From NCBI RefSeq assembly GCF_022701295.1, contig NZ_CP033204.1, positions 62,001 through 126,000 of the forward strand: a stretch of DNA of 64,000 bases. Direction: 5' to 3'. The notes under the pieces are model-generated. The model saw only the letters and a list, made by a program, of their open reading frames with translations, had not been told where the DNA came from and made no database searches. Of this stretch, positions 16,919 through 24,947 are shown in pieces. Position 1 is the stretch's first letter. Each line of letters opens with the position of its first letter. The translations under genes were made by a program, and so were the position numbers. Source of the DNA: Sphingopyxis sp. YF1. GTDB lineage: Bacteria > Pseudomonadota > Alphaproteobacteria > Sphingomonadales > Sphingomonadaceae.

Positions 16919-18886
16919 ATGCGGTTTTTCCAATCCTTCAAGCTGATCGGTGCATTGGCGCTGGCGATGGTCGCGGCACCTGCGGTTTCGCGTCCGGCGG
17001 CGCCCGCGGCGCCCGCCGCGACGGCGCCGGCAGCGGCAGCGGCGGCGCGGCCGCTGACCAGGGCCGATGTCGATGCCTGGCTCGACGGGTTCATGCCCTA
17101 TGCGCTCGAGCGCGGGCGCGCGGCGGGTGCGGTGGTGGTCGTAGTCAAGGACGGGCAGGTGCTGACGCAGCGCGGCTTCGGTTTCGCCGACGTCGCGAAA
17201 CGGCGCCCGGTCGATCCGGAAACGACGCTGTTCAAGCAGGCGTCGGTGTCGAAGACGATCACCTGGACCGCGGTGATGCAGATGGTCGAGGCGGGCAGGA
17301 TCGACCTCGACAGGGATATCAACGCCTATCTCGATTTCAGGATTCCGCCCCGGCAGGGCAAGCCGGTGACGATGCGCCAGCTGATGACGCACACCGCGGG
17401 GTTCGACGAGGTGCAGCGCGGGCTCAACAGTTACGACCTCAAGGATATTCCGACGCTGGGCGCGGCGATGAAGCGGCAGGTGCCGCCGCGCATCTATGCC
17501 CCCGGCACCACCCCCGCCTATTCCAACTATGGCACCGCGCTGGCGGGCTATATCGTCGAGCGGGTGTCGGGCCTGCCCTTTGACGACTATGTCGAGCAGC
17601 GCATCTTTGCGCCGGCGGGCATGACGCACTCGACCTTTCGCGCGCGCCTGCCCGCCGCGCTCGAGCCGCTGCTCGCGAACGGTTACCTGCTCGGGTCGGG
17701 CAAGCCGGGCAAGCCCGAGCTCAACAGCTTTGCGCCGGCGGGCGGGCTCGCCGCGACCGGCGCCGACCTGGGGCGGTTCATGATCGCGCACCTCGACGAC
17801 GGCGGCGCGTTGCTGCAACCCGCGACGGCGCGGCTGATGCACGACAGCATCACGCGGGCGATCCCGCCGCTCAACGGCATGGCGCTCGGTTTTTACGAAC
17901 AGAATATCAACGGACGGAAAGTCCTGTCGCACGCGGGCGATTCGATCGTCTTTCACAGCCAGCTGTGGATGTTCCCCGGCGAGAAGGTCGGGCTGTACAT
18001 GTCGATGAACGCCGCCGGGTCCGACAAGGTGTCGGCGGCGATCCGCAATCATCTGTTCACCGCCTTTGCCGATCGCTATTTCCCCGGCGCGCCGCATGAC
18101 GGGCGGGTCGACGCCGCGACCGCGCGCGCGCACGCGCGGATGATGGTCGGCACGTACAACAAGACGCGGCGGCTGGAGACGAGTTTCCTGAAGGTCGCCG
18201 AACTGGGCGGGCAGATGAAAGTCGGGCTCGACGCCGACGGCGGCATCCTGTTCAAGGCGGCGCCCGGGATCGGCGGTGCCGATCGCAAATGGGTCGAGAT
18301 CGAACCCTTTGTCTGGCGCGAGGTCGGCGGCCCGATGCGGCTGGCGGCCGAGGTGAAGGACGGCCGCGTCGTGCGTTTCGGCATCGATTCCTCGTCGCCC
18401 TTCATGCTGTTCGAACCCGTGCCCTGGTACAGTTCGAGCGCGTGGCTGACCCCGGCGCTGCTCGTCGGCCTTGCCGCGCTGTCGCTGACCGCGCTGTCGT
18501 GGCCCGTCGCGGCGCTGGTCCGCCGCCATTATGGTGTCCGGCCCGCGCGCAGCCCGGCCGAATGGCGCGCCTATCGGCTGACGCGCGCGCTGTCGGGACT
18601 GGCGATCGCGGTGCTCGTCGGCTGGCTGCTGTTCGGGACCGCGCTGTTGTCCGACTTTTCGTCGATGAACGGCGAGCTCGACTGGGCGCTGATCGCGCTC
18701 CGGGTCGCCTCGCCGCTCGTCTTTGGCGGGCTGTTCGCCGCGGCGGGGTGGAACCTGTGGCTGGTGTGGCGCGGTGCACCGGGGAAATTCGTGCGCGCGT
18801 GGAGCGTCGTAGTCTTCGCGAGCGCGGCGGTGCTGCTGTGGATCGCGGTGGTTTTCCACCTGATCGGATATGGAACCGCCTTTTGA
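16919..18886 (+). CDS. Serine hydrolase of beta-lactamase/DD-peptidase fold with C-terminal membrane domain
   Basis: A 655-residue exported protein: signal peptide (about 1-25), Ala/Pro linker, a class C beta-lactamase-like domain with S109-x-x-K112 (SVSK) and Y201-x-N203 (YSNYG), then HTAGF and a His-containing KVLSHAGD segment, a C-terminal beta region, and four membrane helices in the last about 150 residues. This fold covers DD-carboxypeptidases, D-aminopeptidases and esterases. The setting with D-amino-acid genes favours a D-amino-peptidase or D-stereospecific hydrolase acting in the periplasm; antibiotic hydrolysis is unlikely. Ribosome site GAGGGG precedes ATG 16919. A paralogue lies at 26308. 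Confidence 0.84.
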   Translation: MRFFQSFKLIGALALAMVAAPAVSRPAAPAAPAATAPAAAAAARPLTRADVDAWLDGFMPYALERGRAAGAVVVVVKDGQVLTQRGFGFADVAKRRPVDPETTLFKQASVSKTITWTAVMQMVEAGRIDLDRDINAYLDFRIPPRQGKPVTMRQLMTHTAGFDEVQRGLNSYDLKDIPTLGAAMKRQVPPRIYAPGTTPAYSNYGTALAGYIVERVSGLPFDDYVEQRIFAPAGMTHSTFRARLPAALEPLLANGYLLGSGKPGKPELNSFAPAGGLAATGADLGRFMIAHLDDGGALLQPATARLMHDSITRAIPPLNGMALGFYEQNINGRKVLSHAGDSIVFHSQLWMFPGEKVGLYMSMNAAGSDKVSAAIRNHLFTAFADRYFPGAPHDGRVDAATARAHARMMVGTYNKTRRLETSFLKVAELGGQMKVGLDADGGILFKAAPGIGGADRKWVEIEPFVWREVGGPMRLAAEVKDGRVVRFGIDSSSPFMLFEPVPWYSSSAWLTPALLVGLAALSLTALSWPVAALVRRHYGVRPARSPAEWRAYRLTRALSGLAIAVLVGWLLFGTALLSDFSSMNGELDWALIALRVASPLVFGGLFAAAGWNLWLVWRGAPGKFVRAWSVVVFASAAVLLWIAVVFHLIGYGTAF

Positions 18887-18921
18887 GTGCGGTGCCCGTC
18901 GCACGCGGCGTGTCGATTTCG

Positions 18922-18951
18922 TTTGAAATTTCAAAAATAGAAAATTATGAC
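18922..18951 (+). promoter_or_regulatory. Promoter with overlapping palindromic operator for the dgc operon
   Basis: TTTGAAATTTCAAA (18922-18935) is a perfect 14-base palindrome. Its TTGAAA (18923-18928) is followed after exactly 17 bases by TATGAC (18946-18951), a sigma-70-like -35/-10 pair. A bound repressor would cover the -35. Transcription would start near 18958, about 70 bases before the GTG of dgcN. The sigma-70 spacing is seen; the regulator is inferred. Confidence 0.65.
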
Positions 18952-19027
18952 CTGATCAGGCATGATCGAGCGTGACGGGGACAGTTGCGACGAGCATGTG
19001 TCTTTTGGTTCTTGCAGGGCGAAATCC

Positions 19028-20074
19028 GTGAACATCCAAACCTCCCTCGACGCGACCGCCGAATCGCTCCTTCTTCCCCAGCCCTATCTGCTGTTCCTCG
19101 GCGACACGACCGAGCGCGGCTATGCCAAGACCGCCTTCGGGCTGCGCGACTGGGCGCCCGAAAAATGCGTCGGCGAATATGCGCTGCCGGGGGCGACGGT
19201 CAGCGCCGGGCTGGTGTCGCTCACCCCCGCCGAGGCGCGGGCGCGCGGCGCGCGGTCGCTGCTGATCGGCGTCGCGAACAGCGGCGGCGTGATCCCCGAA
19301 AGCTGGATCCCCGCGCTGGTCGAGGCGCTCGACGCCGGGCTGGATATCGTCAGCGGCATGCACATGCGGCTGGCCGACCGGCCCGAACTCGCGGGGCGCG
19401 CGCAGCGCCTCGGCCGCCGGCTGATCGACGTGCGCCATCCGCCGGCGGGGCTGACCGTCGGCACCGGGCGCAAGCGGTCGGGGCAGCGCCTGCTGACCGT
19501 CGGCACCGATTGCGCGTTGGGCAAGAAATATACCGCGCTGGCGATCGCGCGCGCGTTCGCCGCGCGCGGGGTCGACGCCGATTTCCGCGCGACGGGCCAG
19601 ACCGGCATCATGATCGCGGGCGGCGGCATGCCGATGGACGCGGTGGTGTCCGATTTCGAGGCGGGGGCGGCCGAACTGGTGAGCCCCGACGCCGCGCCCG
19701 GGCACTGGGACGTGATCGAGGGGCAGGGGTCGCTCTTTCACCCCGCCTATGCCGCGGTCTCGCTCGGGCTGCTCCACGGCAGCCAGCCCGACGTCATCAT
19801 CGTCTGCCACGAACCCGGCCGGACGCAGGTGCTGGGCAGTCCCGGCTATGCGCTGCCGAGCATCGAGGACACGATCGACCTCAACCTGCGGCTGGGCGCG
19901 CGCACCAACCCGGCGATCCGCTGTGCCGGGGTGTCGTTCAACACCGCGCACATGGATGCCGGGGCGGCGACGGCGCTGATGGCCGCCGAAAGCGCGCGGC
20001 TGGGGCTGCCCGTCGCCGACCCCATCCGCGGCGGCGACGCGTTCGAGCGCCTGCTGGACAGCTGCCTCGCATGA
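19028..20074 (+). CDS. dgcN: DUF1611 protein, probable D-glutamate N-acetyltransferase DgcN
   Basis: Expected to acetylate D-glutamate with acetyl-CoA, the first step of the DgcN-DgcA route. The 348-residue DUF1611 protein has the N-terminal domain (YLLFLGDTTERGYAKTAFGL) and a P-loop-like C-terminal domain with GTDCALGKKYT (159-169), RATGQTGIMIAGGG, EGQGSLFHP and CHEPGRTQVLG. The GTG start gives the family-like N-terminus and follows a CAGGG site; an ATG at 18962 would add 22 unlike residues and fall at the predicted transcription start. The transporter gene overlaps by ATGA. Function is known for close family members; here it is inferred from family plus the dgcA homologue in the same operon. 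Confidence 0.83.
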   Translation: MNIQTSLDATAESLLLPQPYLLFLGDTTERGYAKTAFGLRDWAPEKCVGEYALPGATVSAGLVSLTPAEARARGARSLLIGVANSGGVIPESWIPALVEALDAGLDIVSGMHMRLADRPELAGRAQRLGRRLIDVRHPPAGLTVGTGRKRSGQRLLTVGTDCALGKKYTALAIARAFAARGVDADFRATGQTGIMIAGGGMPMDAVVSDFEAGAAELVSPDAAPGHWDVIEGQGSLFHPAYAAVSLGLLHGSQPDVIIVCHEPGRTQVLGSPGYALPSIEDTIDLNLRLGARTNPAIRCAGVSFNTAHMDAGAATALMAAESARLGLPVADPIRGGDAFERLLDSCLA

Positions 20075-21216
20075 GCGCGGGCGCGGCCATGGCGACGGGA
20101 GCCGGACCGAGCTGGTTCCAGCGCTTCCTGCTGCCGGGCTTCGCCTTCAAGGCCGTCGTGATCGGCGGCGGTTATGCGACGGGGCGCGAGCTCGCCGAAT
20201 TCTTCCTGCCCAGCGGGCCGTGGGGCGGGCTGGCGGCGATGCTGCTCGCGATGGTGCTGTGGAGCATCATCTGCGCGGCGACCTTTGCGCTCGCGCGCCG
20301 GCTCGGCACCTTCGACTATCGCAGCTTCTTCGAACGGCTGCTCGGGCCGGCGTGGGTGCTGTTCGAGGTCGCCTATGTGCTGCTCGTGACGCTGGTGCTC
20401 GCGGTGTTCGGCGCCGCGGCGGGCGAGATCGGCGCCGCGGTGCTCGGCTGGCCGCCGCTCGCCGGGACCGCGCTGCTCGCGGCGGCGATCGCGACCTTCG
20501 TGACCTTCGGCAATGCGTCGGTCGAGGGATTGTTCAAATATGTCTCCTTCCTCCTATACGGCGTCTATGCGCTGTTCATGCTGCTCGCGCTCGGCAGCTT
20601 CGGCGACGCGATCGCGGCGCGCTTCGCGGTGCCCGCGCCCGCCGACGGCTGGGTCCTCGGCGGGCTGACCTATACCGGCTACAACGTCATCGGCGCGGTG
20701 GTGATCCTGCCGGTGATCCGCCACCTGACCAGCCAGCGCGACGCGGTGGTGTCGGGGCTGATCGCGGGGCCGCTGGCGATGGCGCCGGCGATCCTCTTCT
20801 TCGTCGCGATGATTGCCTTCCACCCCGCGATCATGGACGAAACGCTGCCGTCGGACTTCATGCTGCGGCAGCTCGACATGCCGCTCTTCCACCTGCTGTT
20901 CCAGCTGATGATCTTTGCCGCGCTGCTCGAAAGCGGCGCGGGGTCGGTGCACGCGATCAACGAGCGCGTCGACGCGGCGCGGCGCGCGCGCGGACGGACG
21001 CCGCTGGACCGGCGCGGGCGCGCCGCGATCGCCGCGGCGCTGCTCGTCGGCTGCATGTTCCTCGCCGACCGCTTCGGGCTCGTGGCGCTGATCGCGGGCG
21101 GCTATCGCGCGCTGTCGTGGGTGTTCCTCGGCGTCTATGTCGTGCCGCTGCTCAGCGTCGGCATCTTCCGCCTTCTCCGCCGCCCGGCGGATCCTGCCGA
21201 AAGGAGTGCGACATGA
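20071..21216 (+). CDS. YkvI-like membrane protein, putative amino-acid transporter
   Basis: A 381-residue inner-membrane protein with about ten hydrophobic helices. The first contains FKAVVIGGGYATGRELAEFF, a glycine-rich unwound-helix pattern typical of LeuT/APC-fold transporters, and it matches the YkvI family. A charged loop ERVDAARRARGRTPLDRRGR precedes the last helices. The start overlaps the dgcN stop (ATGA) and the stop lies at the start of the alpha/beta hydrolase gene. Context suggests uptake (or export) of D-glutamate, N-acetyl-glutamate or a related small amino acid. Confidence 0.78.
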   Translation: MSAGAAMATGAGPSWFQRFLLPGFAFKAVVIGGGYATGRELAEFFLPSGPWGGLAAMLLAMVLWSIICAATFALARRLGTFDYRSFFERLLGPAWVLFEVAYVLLVTLVLAVFGAAAGEIGAAVLGWPPLAGTALLAAAIATFVTFGNASVEGLFKYVSFLLYGVYALFMLLALGSFGDAIAARFAVPAPADGWVLGGLTYTGYNVIGAVVILPVIRHLTSQRDAVVSGLIAGPLAMAPAILFFVAMIAFHPAIMDETLPSDFMLRQLDMPLFHLLFQLMIFAALLESGAGSVHAINERVDAARRARGRTPLDRRGRAAIAAALLVGCMFLADRFGLVALIAGGYRALSWVFLGVYVVPLLSVGIFRLLRRPADPAERSAT

Positions 21217-22295
21217 CGACCCCCGGGGCCGCGGCCCGAAAAACCGGCGGATGGCGGCGCGCCGGGCGCTGGCTGAAGCGTATCCTGCTCGGCCTGCTCG
21301 CGCTGCTGCTGCTCGCGCTGGTCGTCGGCGCGATCTACGAGGCGCTGGGGCGCCGCAGCGCCGCGGCGGCCTATCCGCCGCCGGGCAAGCTGGTCGACGT
21401 CGGCGGGCGGATGATGCACATCGACTGCCGCGGCGCGGGATCGCCGACGGTCGTCTTCGAATCCGGGCTGGGCACCGGCGGGACGATCGACTGGACGCTG
21501 GTGCACGACAGGATCGCGCAGACGACGCGCGCGTGCGCCTATGACCGCGCGGGGATCATGTGGAGCGATCCCAAGGAGACGCCGCAGCACGCCGCCGCCG
21601 TCGCCGACGACCTTCATGCGCTGCTGAAGGGCGCGGGGATCACCGGCCCGCTGGTGCTGGTCGGCCATTCGATCGGCGGGCCCTATGTGCGGACCTACAC
21701 CGGGCGGTACGGCGACGCGGTCGCGGGGCTGGTGATGGTCGACGCGTCGCACCCCGACCAGGTCGCGCGGCTGGGCAGGGTCGCGAACACCGACGCCCAT
21801 CCGGGGCAGGTCGCGTGGATCATGCACGCCGCATCGGCGCTGTCGTGGACGGGCGCGGTGCGGCTGGCGATGGCGAATGCCGGGCAGGGCAAGCTGCCGC
21901 AGGACGCCGCGGCGCGCATGGCCGCCTATACGAGCACGTCGGTGCGCGGCGCGACCGCCGAGCTCGACGGTTTCGACGCGACGATGGACGATGCGCGCAA
22001 GGTGCGCAGCTTTGGCGACCGGCCGCTGGTCGTGCTCACCGCGATGGCGCCGTTCAAGCCCGCGGAGCTGAAAGGGCTGGGAATCAAGGCCTCGGACGGT
22101 GCGCGTTTCAAGCAGGAGTGGAAGGCGCTCCACGCCGAGCAGGCGGCGATGTCGACGCGCGGGCGGCAGCAGATCGTGCCCGACGCGGGCCATTATATCC
22201 AGATCGACCGCCCCGACGTCGTGATCGCGGCGGTGAATCAGGTCGTCGAAGCGGTGCGCGCCGAGGGCGCGGCCGCCAAGGGAGAAAAGCGATGA
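21213..22295 (+). CDS. Membrane-anchored alpha/beta hydrolase
   Basis: A 360-residue protein with an N-terminal signal-anchor (about 22-45, Leu/Ala-rich after RRAGRWLKR) and an alpha/beta-hydrolase domain: CRGAGSPTVVFESGLGTGG oxyanion region, nucleophile elbow VGHSIGGPYVRTY, DASHPDQ and a late DAGHYIQIDRPD with the catalytic His. The start at 21213 has an AAAGGAGT site and overlaps the transporter stop. It probably acts outside the cytoplasm as an esterase or peptidase (proline iminopeptidase-like). Substrate unknown; the operon suggests a peptide or acyl-amino acid. Confidence 0.82.
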   Translation: MTTPGAAARKTGGWRRAGRWLKRILLGLLALLLLALVVGAIYEALGRRSAAAAYPPPGKLVDVGGRMMHIDCRGAGSPTVVFESGLGTGGTIDWTLVHDRIAQTTRACAYDRAGIMWSDPKETPQHAAAVADDLHALLKGAGITGPLVLVGHSIGGPYVRTYTGRYGDAVAGLVMVDASHPDQVARLGRVANTDAHPGQVAWIMHAASALSWTGAVRLAMANAGQGKLPQDAAARMAAYTSTSVRGATAELDGFDATMDDARKVRSFGDRPLVVLTAMAPFKPAELKGLGIKASDGARFKQEWKALHAEQAAMSTRGRQQIVPDAGHYIQIDRPDVVIAAVNQVVEAVRAEGAAAKGEKR

Positions 22296-23923
22296 AGACG
22301 AAGATCCTCCTCGGCAGCGCGCTGGCGGCGCTGCTCGCCGCGAACAGCCCGGCGCCCGATTACGACATCGTGATCCGGAACGGCCGCGTGCTCGACGGCG
22401 CGGGCAACCCGTGGGTCGGCGCCGATGTCGCGGTCAAGGACGGGCGCGTCGTGCGCGTCGGCCAGATCGCGGGCCGCGGTGCGAAGGAGATCGACGCGAC
22501 GGGCCGCTATGTCTCGCCCGGCTTCATCGACATGATGGACCAGTCGGGGCGCGTGTTGCTCAAGAGCGGCGCGGCCGAGAACAAGCTGCGCATGGGCGTC
22601 ACCACGGTGATCGCGGGCGAGGGCGGGACGCCGGTGCCCGCCGCCGACATCCCCAACTATTTCCGCCAGCTGGAGCAGCAGGGCATCGCGATCAATTTCG
22701 GCACCTATTATTCGGCGACGCAGGCGCGGGTGAAGGTGATGGGCGACGGCGCCGGATCGCCGACCGCGGCGCAGCTCGAGGCGATGGGGCGCGAGGTCCG
22801 CATCGCGATGGACAATGGCGCGTTCGGCATCACGAGCGCGCTGATCTATCCGCCGAGCAGTTTCCAGACGACGTCGGACCTCGTGACGCTGGCGAAGGTC
22901 GCGGCGCAGTGCGACGGTTTTTACGCGACGCACATGCGCGACGAGAGCGAAGGCCTTGTCCAGGCGGTCGAGGAAGCGATCGAGATCGGCGAGAAGGGCG
23001 GGGTGAAGGTCGAGATCTTTCACCTCAAGGGCGCCTATGCCCCCGGCTGGGGCAAGCTGATGCCCGAGGCGCTGGCGGCGATCAACGCGGCGCGCGCGCG
23101 CGGGGTCGACGTCGCGGCCGACCTTTATCCCTATACCGCCGGCGGCACGGGCCTCGAGATCATCGCGCCGAGCTGGGTGTGGGCCGACGGCATCGAGAAG
23201 GGGATCGAACGGCTGCGCGATCCCAAGGTGCGCGAGCGGATGAAGAAGGAGGTCGCCGCGGGATCGATGCCCGGCTGGTCGAACCTCGTCCACGCGTCGG
23301 GCGGTTTCCAGAACGTCCGGCTCGCCAACGGCTTCAGCGACAAATACCGGCCGTATCACGGCAAGAGCCTCGCCGAGATCGGCAAGGCGCTGAACCGCGA
23401 CCCGGCCGACGTCGCGTGGGACATATTGCTCGAAGGCCTGCCCAACCGCTCGGTCGCGCTCTATTTCATGATGAGCGAGCAGGATATCGAGACCGGGCTC
23501 AAGCAGCCGTGGGTCAGCATCGGCAGCGACGCCGCGGCGTCGGAAACCTTCGGCGAGATGGACGCGCTCGGGCTGCCGCATCCGCGCGCCTATGGCACCT
23601 TTCCGCGCATCATCGCCGAATATGTGAAGCGCCGCCCGGTGCTGTCGCTCGAGGAGGCGGTGCGCAAGATGACCGGCTGGCCGGCGCAGCGCATGGGGCT
23701 GTCCGACCGCGGACTGATCCGCGAAGGGATGCGCGCCGATATCGTCGTTTTCGATCTGGGCAAGCTCGACGACGGCGCGAGCTGGGACAAGCCGATGGCG
23801 CCGCCGACCGGGATCGAGACGGTGATCGTCAACGGCGTCGTCACGCTGGCCGACGGCAAGCACAGCGGCGCGCGCGCGGGCGCGGTGCTGCGCCACGCGT
23901 GCGAAGGAGCAAGCAAGCCATGA
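22292..23923 (+). CDS. N-acyl-D-amino-acid deacylase family protein with altered metal site
   Basis: A 543-residue exported amidohydrolase (short signal-like N-terminus) aligned by eye with D-aminoacylase. Retained: H214 (YATHMRDES), H244 (EIFHLKG) and the Asp of SIGSDAAASE, corresponding to the metal His pair and catalytic Asp. Altered: the usual FIDxHxH reads PGFIDMMDQSG (76-86), so both His are replaced (M82, Q84), and the usual NCG after GVTTV reads E110-G-G, losing the metal-binding Cys. It should hydrolyse N-acyl-D-amino acids or D-peptides if active. It overlaps dgcA by ATGA. Confidence 0.8.
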   Translation: MKTKILLGSALAALLAANSPAPDYDIVIRNGRVLDGAGNPWVGADVAVKDGRVVRVGQIAGRGAKEIDATGRYVSPGFIDMMDQSGRVLLKSGAAENKLRMGVTTVIAGEGGTPVPAADIPNYFRQLEQQGIAINFGTYYSATQARVKVMGDGAGSPTAAQLEAMGREVRIAMDNGAFGITSALIYPPSSFQTTSDLVTLAKVAAQCDGFYATHMRDESEGLVQAVEEAIEIGEKGGVKVEIFHLKGAYAPGWGKLMPEALAAINAARARGVDVAADLYPYTAGGTGLEIIAPSWVWADGIEKGIERLRDPKVRERMKKEVAAGSMPGWSNLVHASGGFQNVRLANGFSDKYRPYHGKSLAEIGKALNRDPADVAWDILLEGLPNRSVALYFMMSEQDIETGLKQPWVSIGSDAAASETFGEMDALGLPHPRAYGTFPRIIAEYVKRRPVLSLEEAVRKMTGWPAQRMGLSDRGLIREGMRADIVVFDLGKLDDGASWDKPMAPPTGIETVIVNGVVTLADGKHSGARAGAVLRHACEGASKP

Positions 23924-24918
23924 CGAGCGGCCTGACGCTGGATTTTGCGGTCGAACGCCTGCCGCTCGCCAAGCCCTTCCGCATCTCGGGCCATGTCTTC
24001 ACCGAGTCCGAGGTGGTCGTCGTCACCCTGTCCGACGGCACGCACAGCGGGCGCGGCGAGGCCGCGGGGGTCTATTATCTGGGCGATGATGTCGCCGCGA
24101 TGACCGCAGCGATCGCGCGCGTTCGCGATGCGGTCGCGGGCGGGATCACGCGCGAGGCATTGCAGGCGCTGCTGCCCGCGGGCGGTGCGCGCAACGCGAT
24201 CGACTGCGCGCTGTGGGAGCTTGAGGCGCGGCGGAGCGGCATCGCGGTGCACGAACTGGCGGGACTGCCCGCGCCGCGTCCGCTGCGCACGACTTTCACG
24301 CTCGGCGCCGACGATCCCGACGTGATGGCGGCGGGCGCGGTCGGCTATGCGCAGGCGCGCGCGCTCAAGCTCAAGCTCACCGGCGACCTCGCCCTCGATA
24401 TCGCGCGCGTCGACGCGGTGCGCGCGGCGCGGCCCGAGTGCTGGATCGGGGTCGACGCCAACCAGGGCTTTGCGATCGGCGAGCTCGACGCACTGGTCGC
24501 GGCGCTGGTCGCGGCCGACGTGAAGCTGCTCGAACAGCCGCTCGCGCGCGGGCGCGAGGCCGATCTCGACGGCTATCGCTGTCCGATCCCGATCGCCGCC
24601 GACGAAAGCGTGCTGACGCTCGCCGATGTCGACGGGCTGGCCGGCCGGTTCGACGTCGTCAACATCAAGCTCGACAAGTGCGGCGGGCTGACCGAGGGGC
24701 TGGCGATGGCGCACCGCGCGCGCGCGCTCGGGCTGGGCGTGATGGTCGGCAATATGGTGAGCAGCAGCCTGGCGATGGCGCCCGCCTTCATCGTCGGCCA
24801 GCTCTGCGACATCGTCGACCTCGACGGTCCGATCTTCCTTGCCGCCGACCGGACGCCGTCGATCGAATATCGCGACGGCGACGCGTGGTGCGGCGAGGCG
24901 ATCTGGGGACGCGGATAA
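23920..24918 (+). CDS. dgcA: Enolase-superfamily epimerase, probable N-acetyl-D-glutamate racemase DgcA
   Basis: Expected to convert N-acetyl-D-glutamate to N-acetyl-L-glutamate. The 332-residue protein belongs to the dipeptide-epimerase/muconate-lactonizing group: catalytic KxK at K150/K152 (LKLKL), metal ligands D179 (VDANQ), E205 (EQPLA) and D228 (ADES), and the opposing catalytic Lys at K250/K253 (IKLDKCGG). The start overlaps the deacylase stop. L-Ala-D/L-Glu (muropeptide) epimerase activity is the main alternative; the dgcN homologue in the same operon favours DgcA. Confidence 0.82.
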   Translation: MTSGLTLDFAVERLPLAKPFRISGHVFTESEVVVVTLSDGTHSGRGEAAGVYYLGDDVAAMTAAIARVRDAVAGGITREALQALLPAGGARNAIDCALWELEARRSGIAVHELAGLPAPRPLRTTFTLGADDPDVMAAGAVGYAQARALKLKLTGDLALDIARVDAVRAARPECWIGVDANQGFAIGELDALVAALVAADVKLLEQPLARGREADLDGYRCPIPIAADESVLTLADVDGLAGRFDVVNIKLDKCGGLTEGLAMAHRARALGLGVMVGNMVSSSLAMAPAFIVGQLCDIVDLDGPIFLAADRTPSIEYRDGDAWCGEAIWGRG

Positions 24919-24947
24919 CCGCGCCCAAGCAAAGGGAAGGGAAGAGG

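Noticed and set aside
18962..19027. Earlier ATG start (18962) for dgcN
   Set aside because: It would fall at the predicted transcription start and add residues unlike the family. The GTG at 19028 gives the expected N-terminus.
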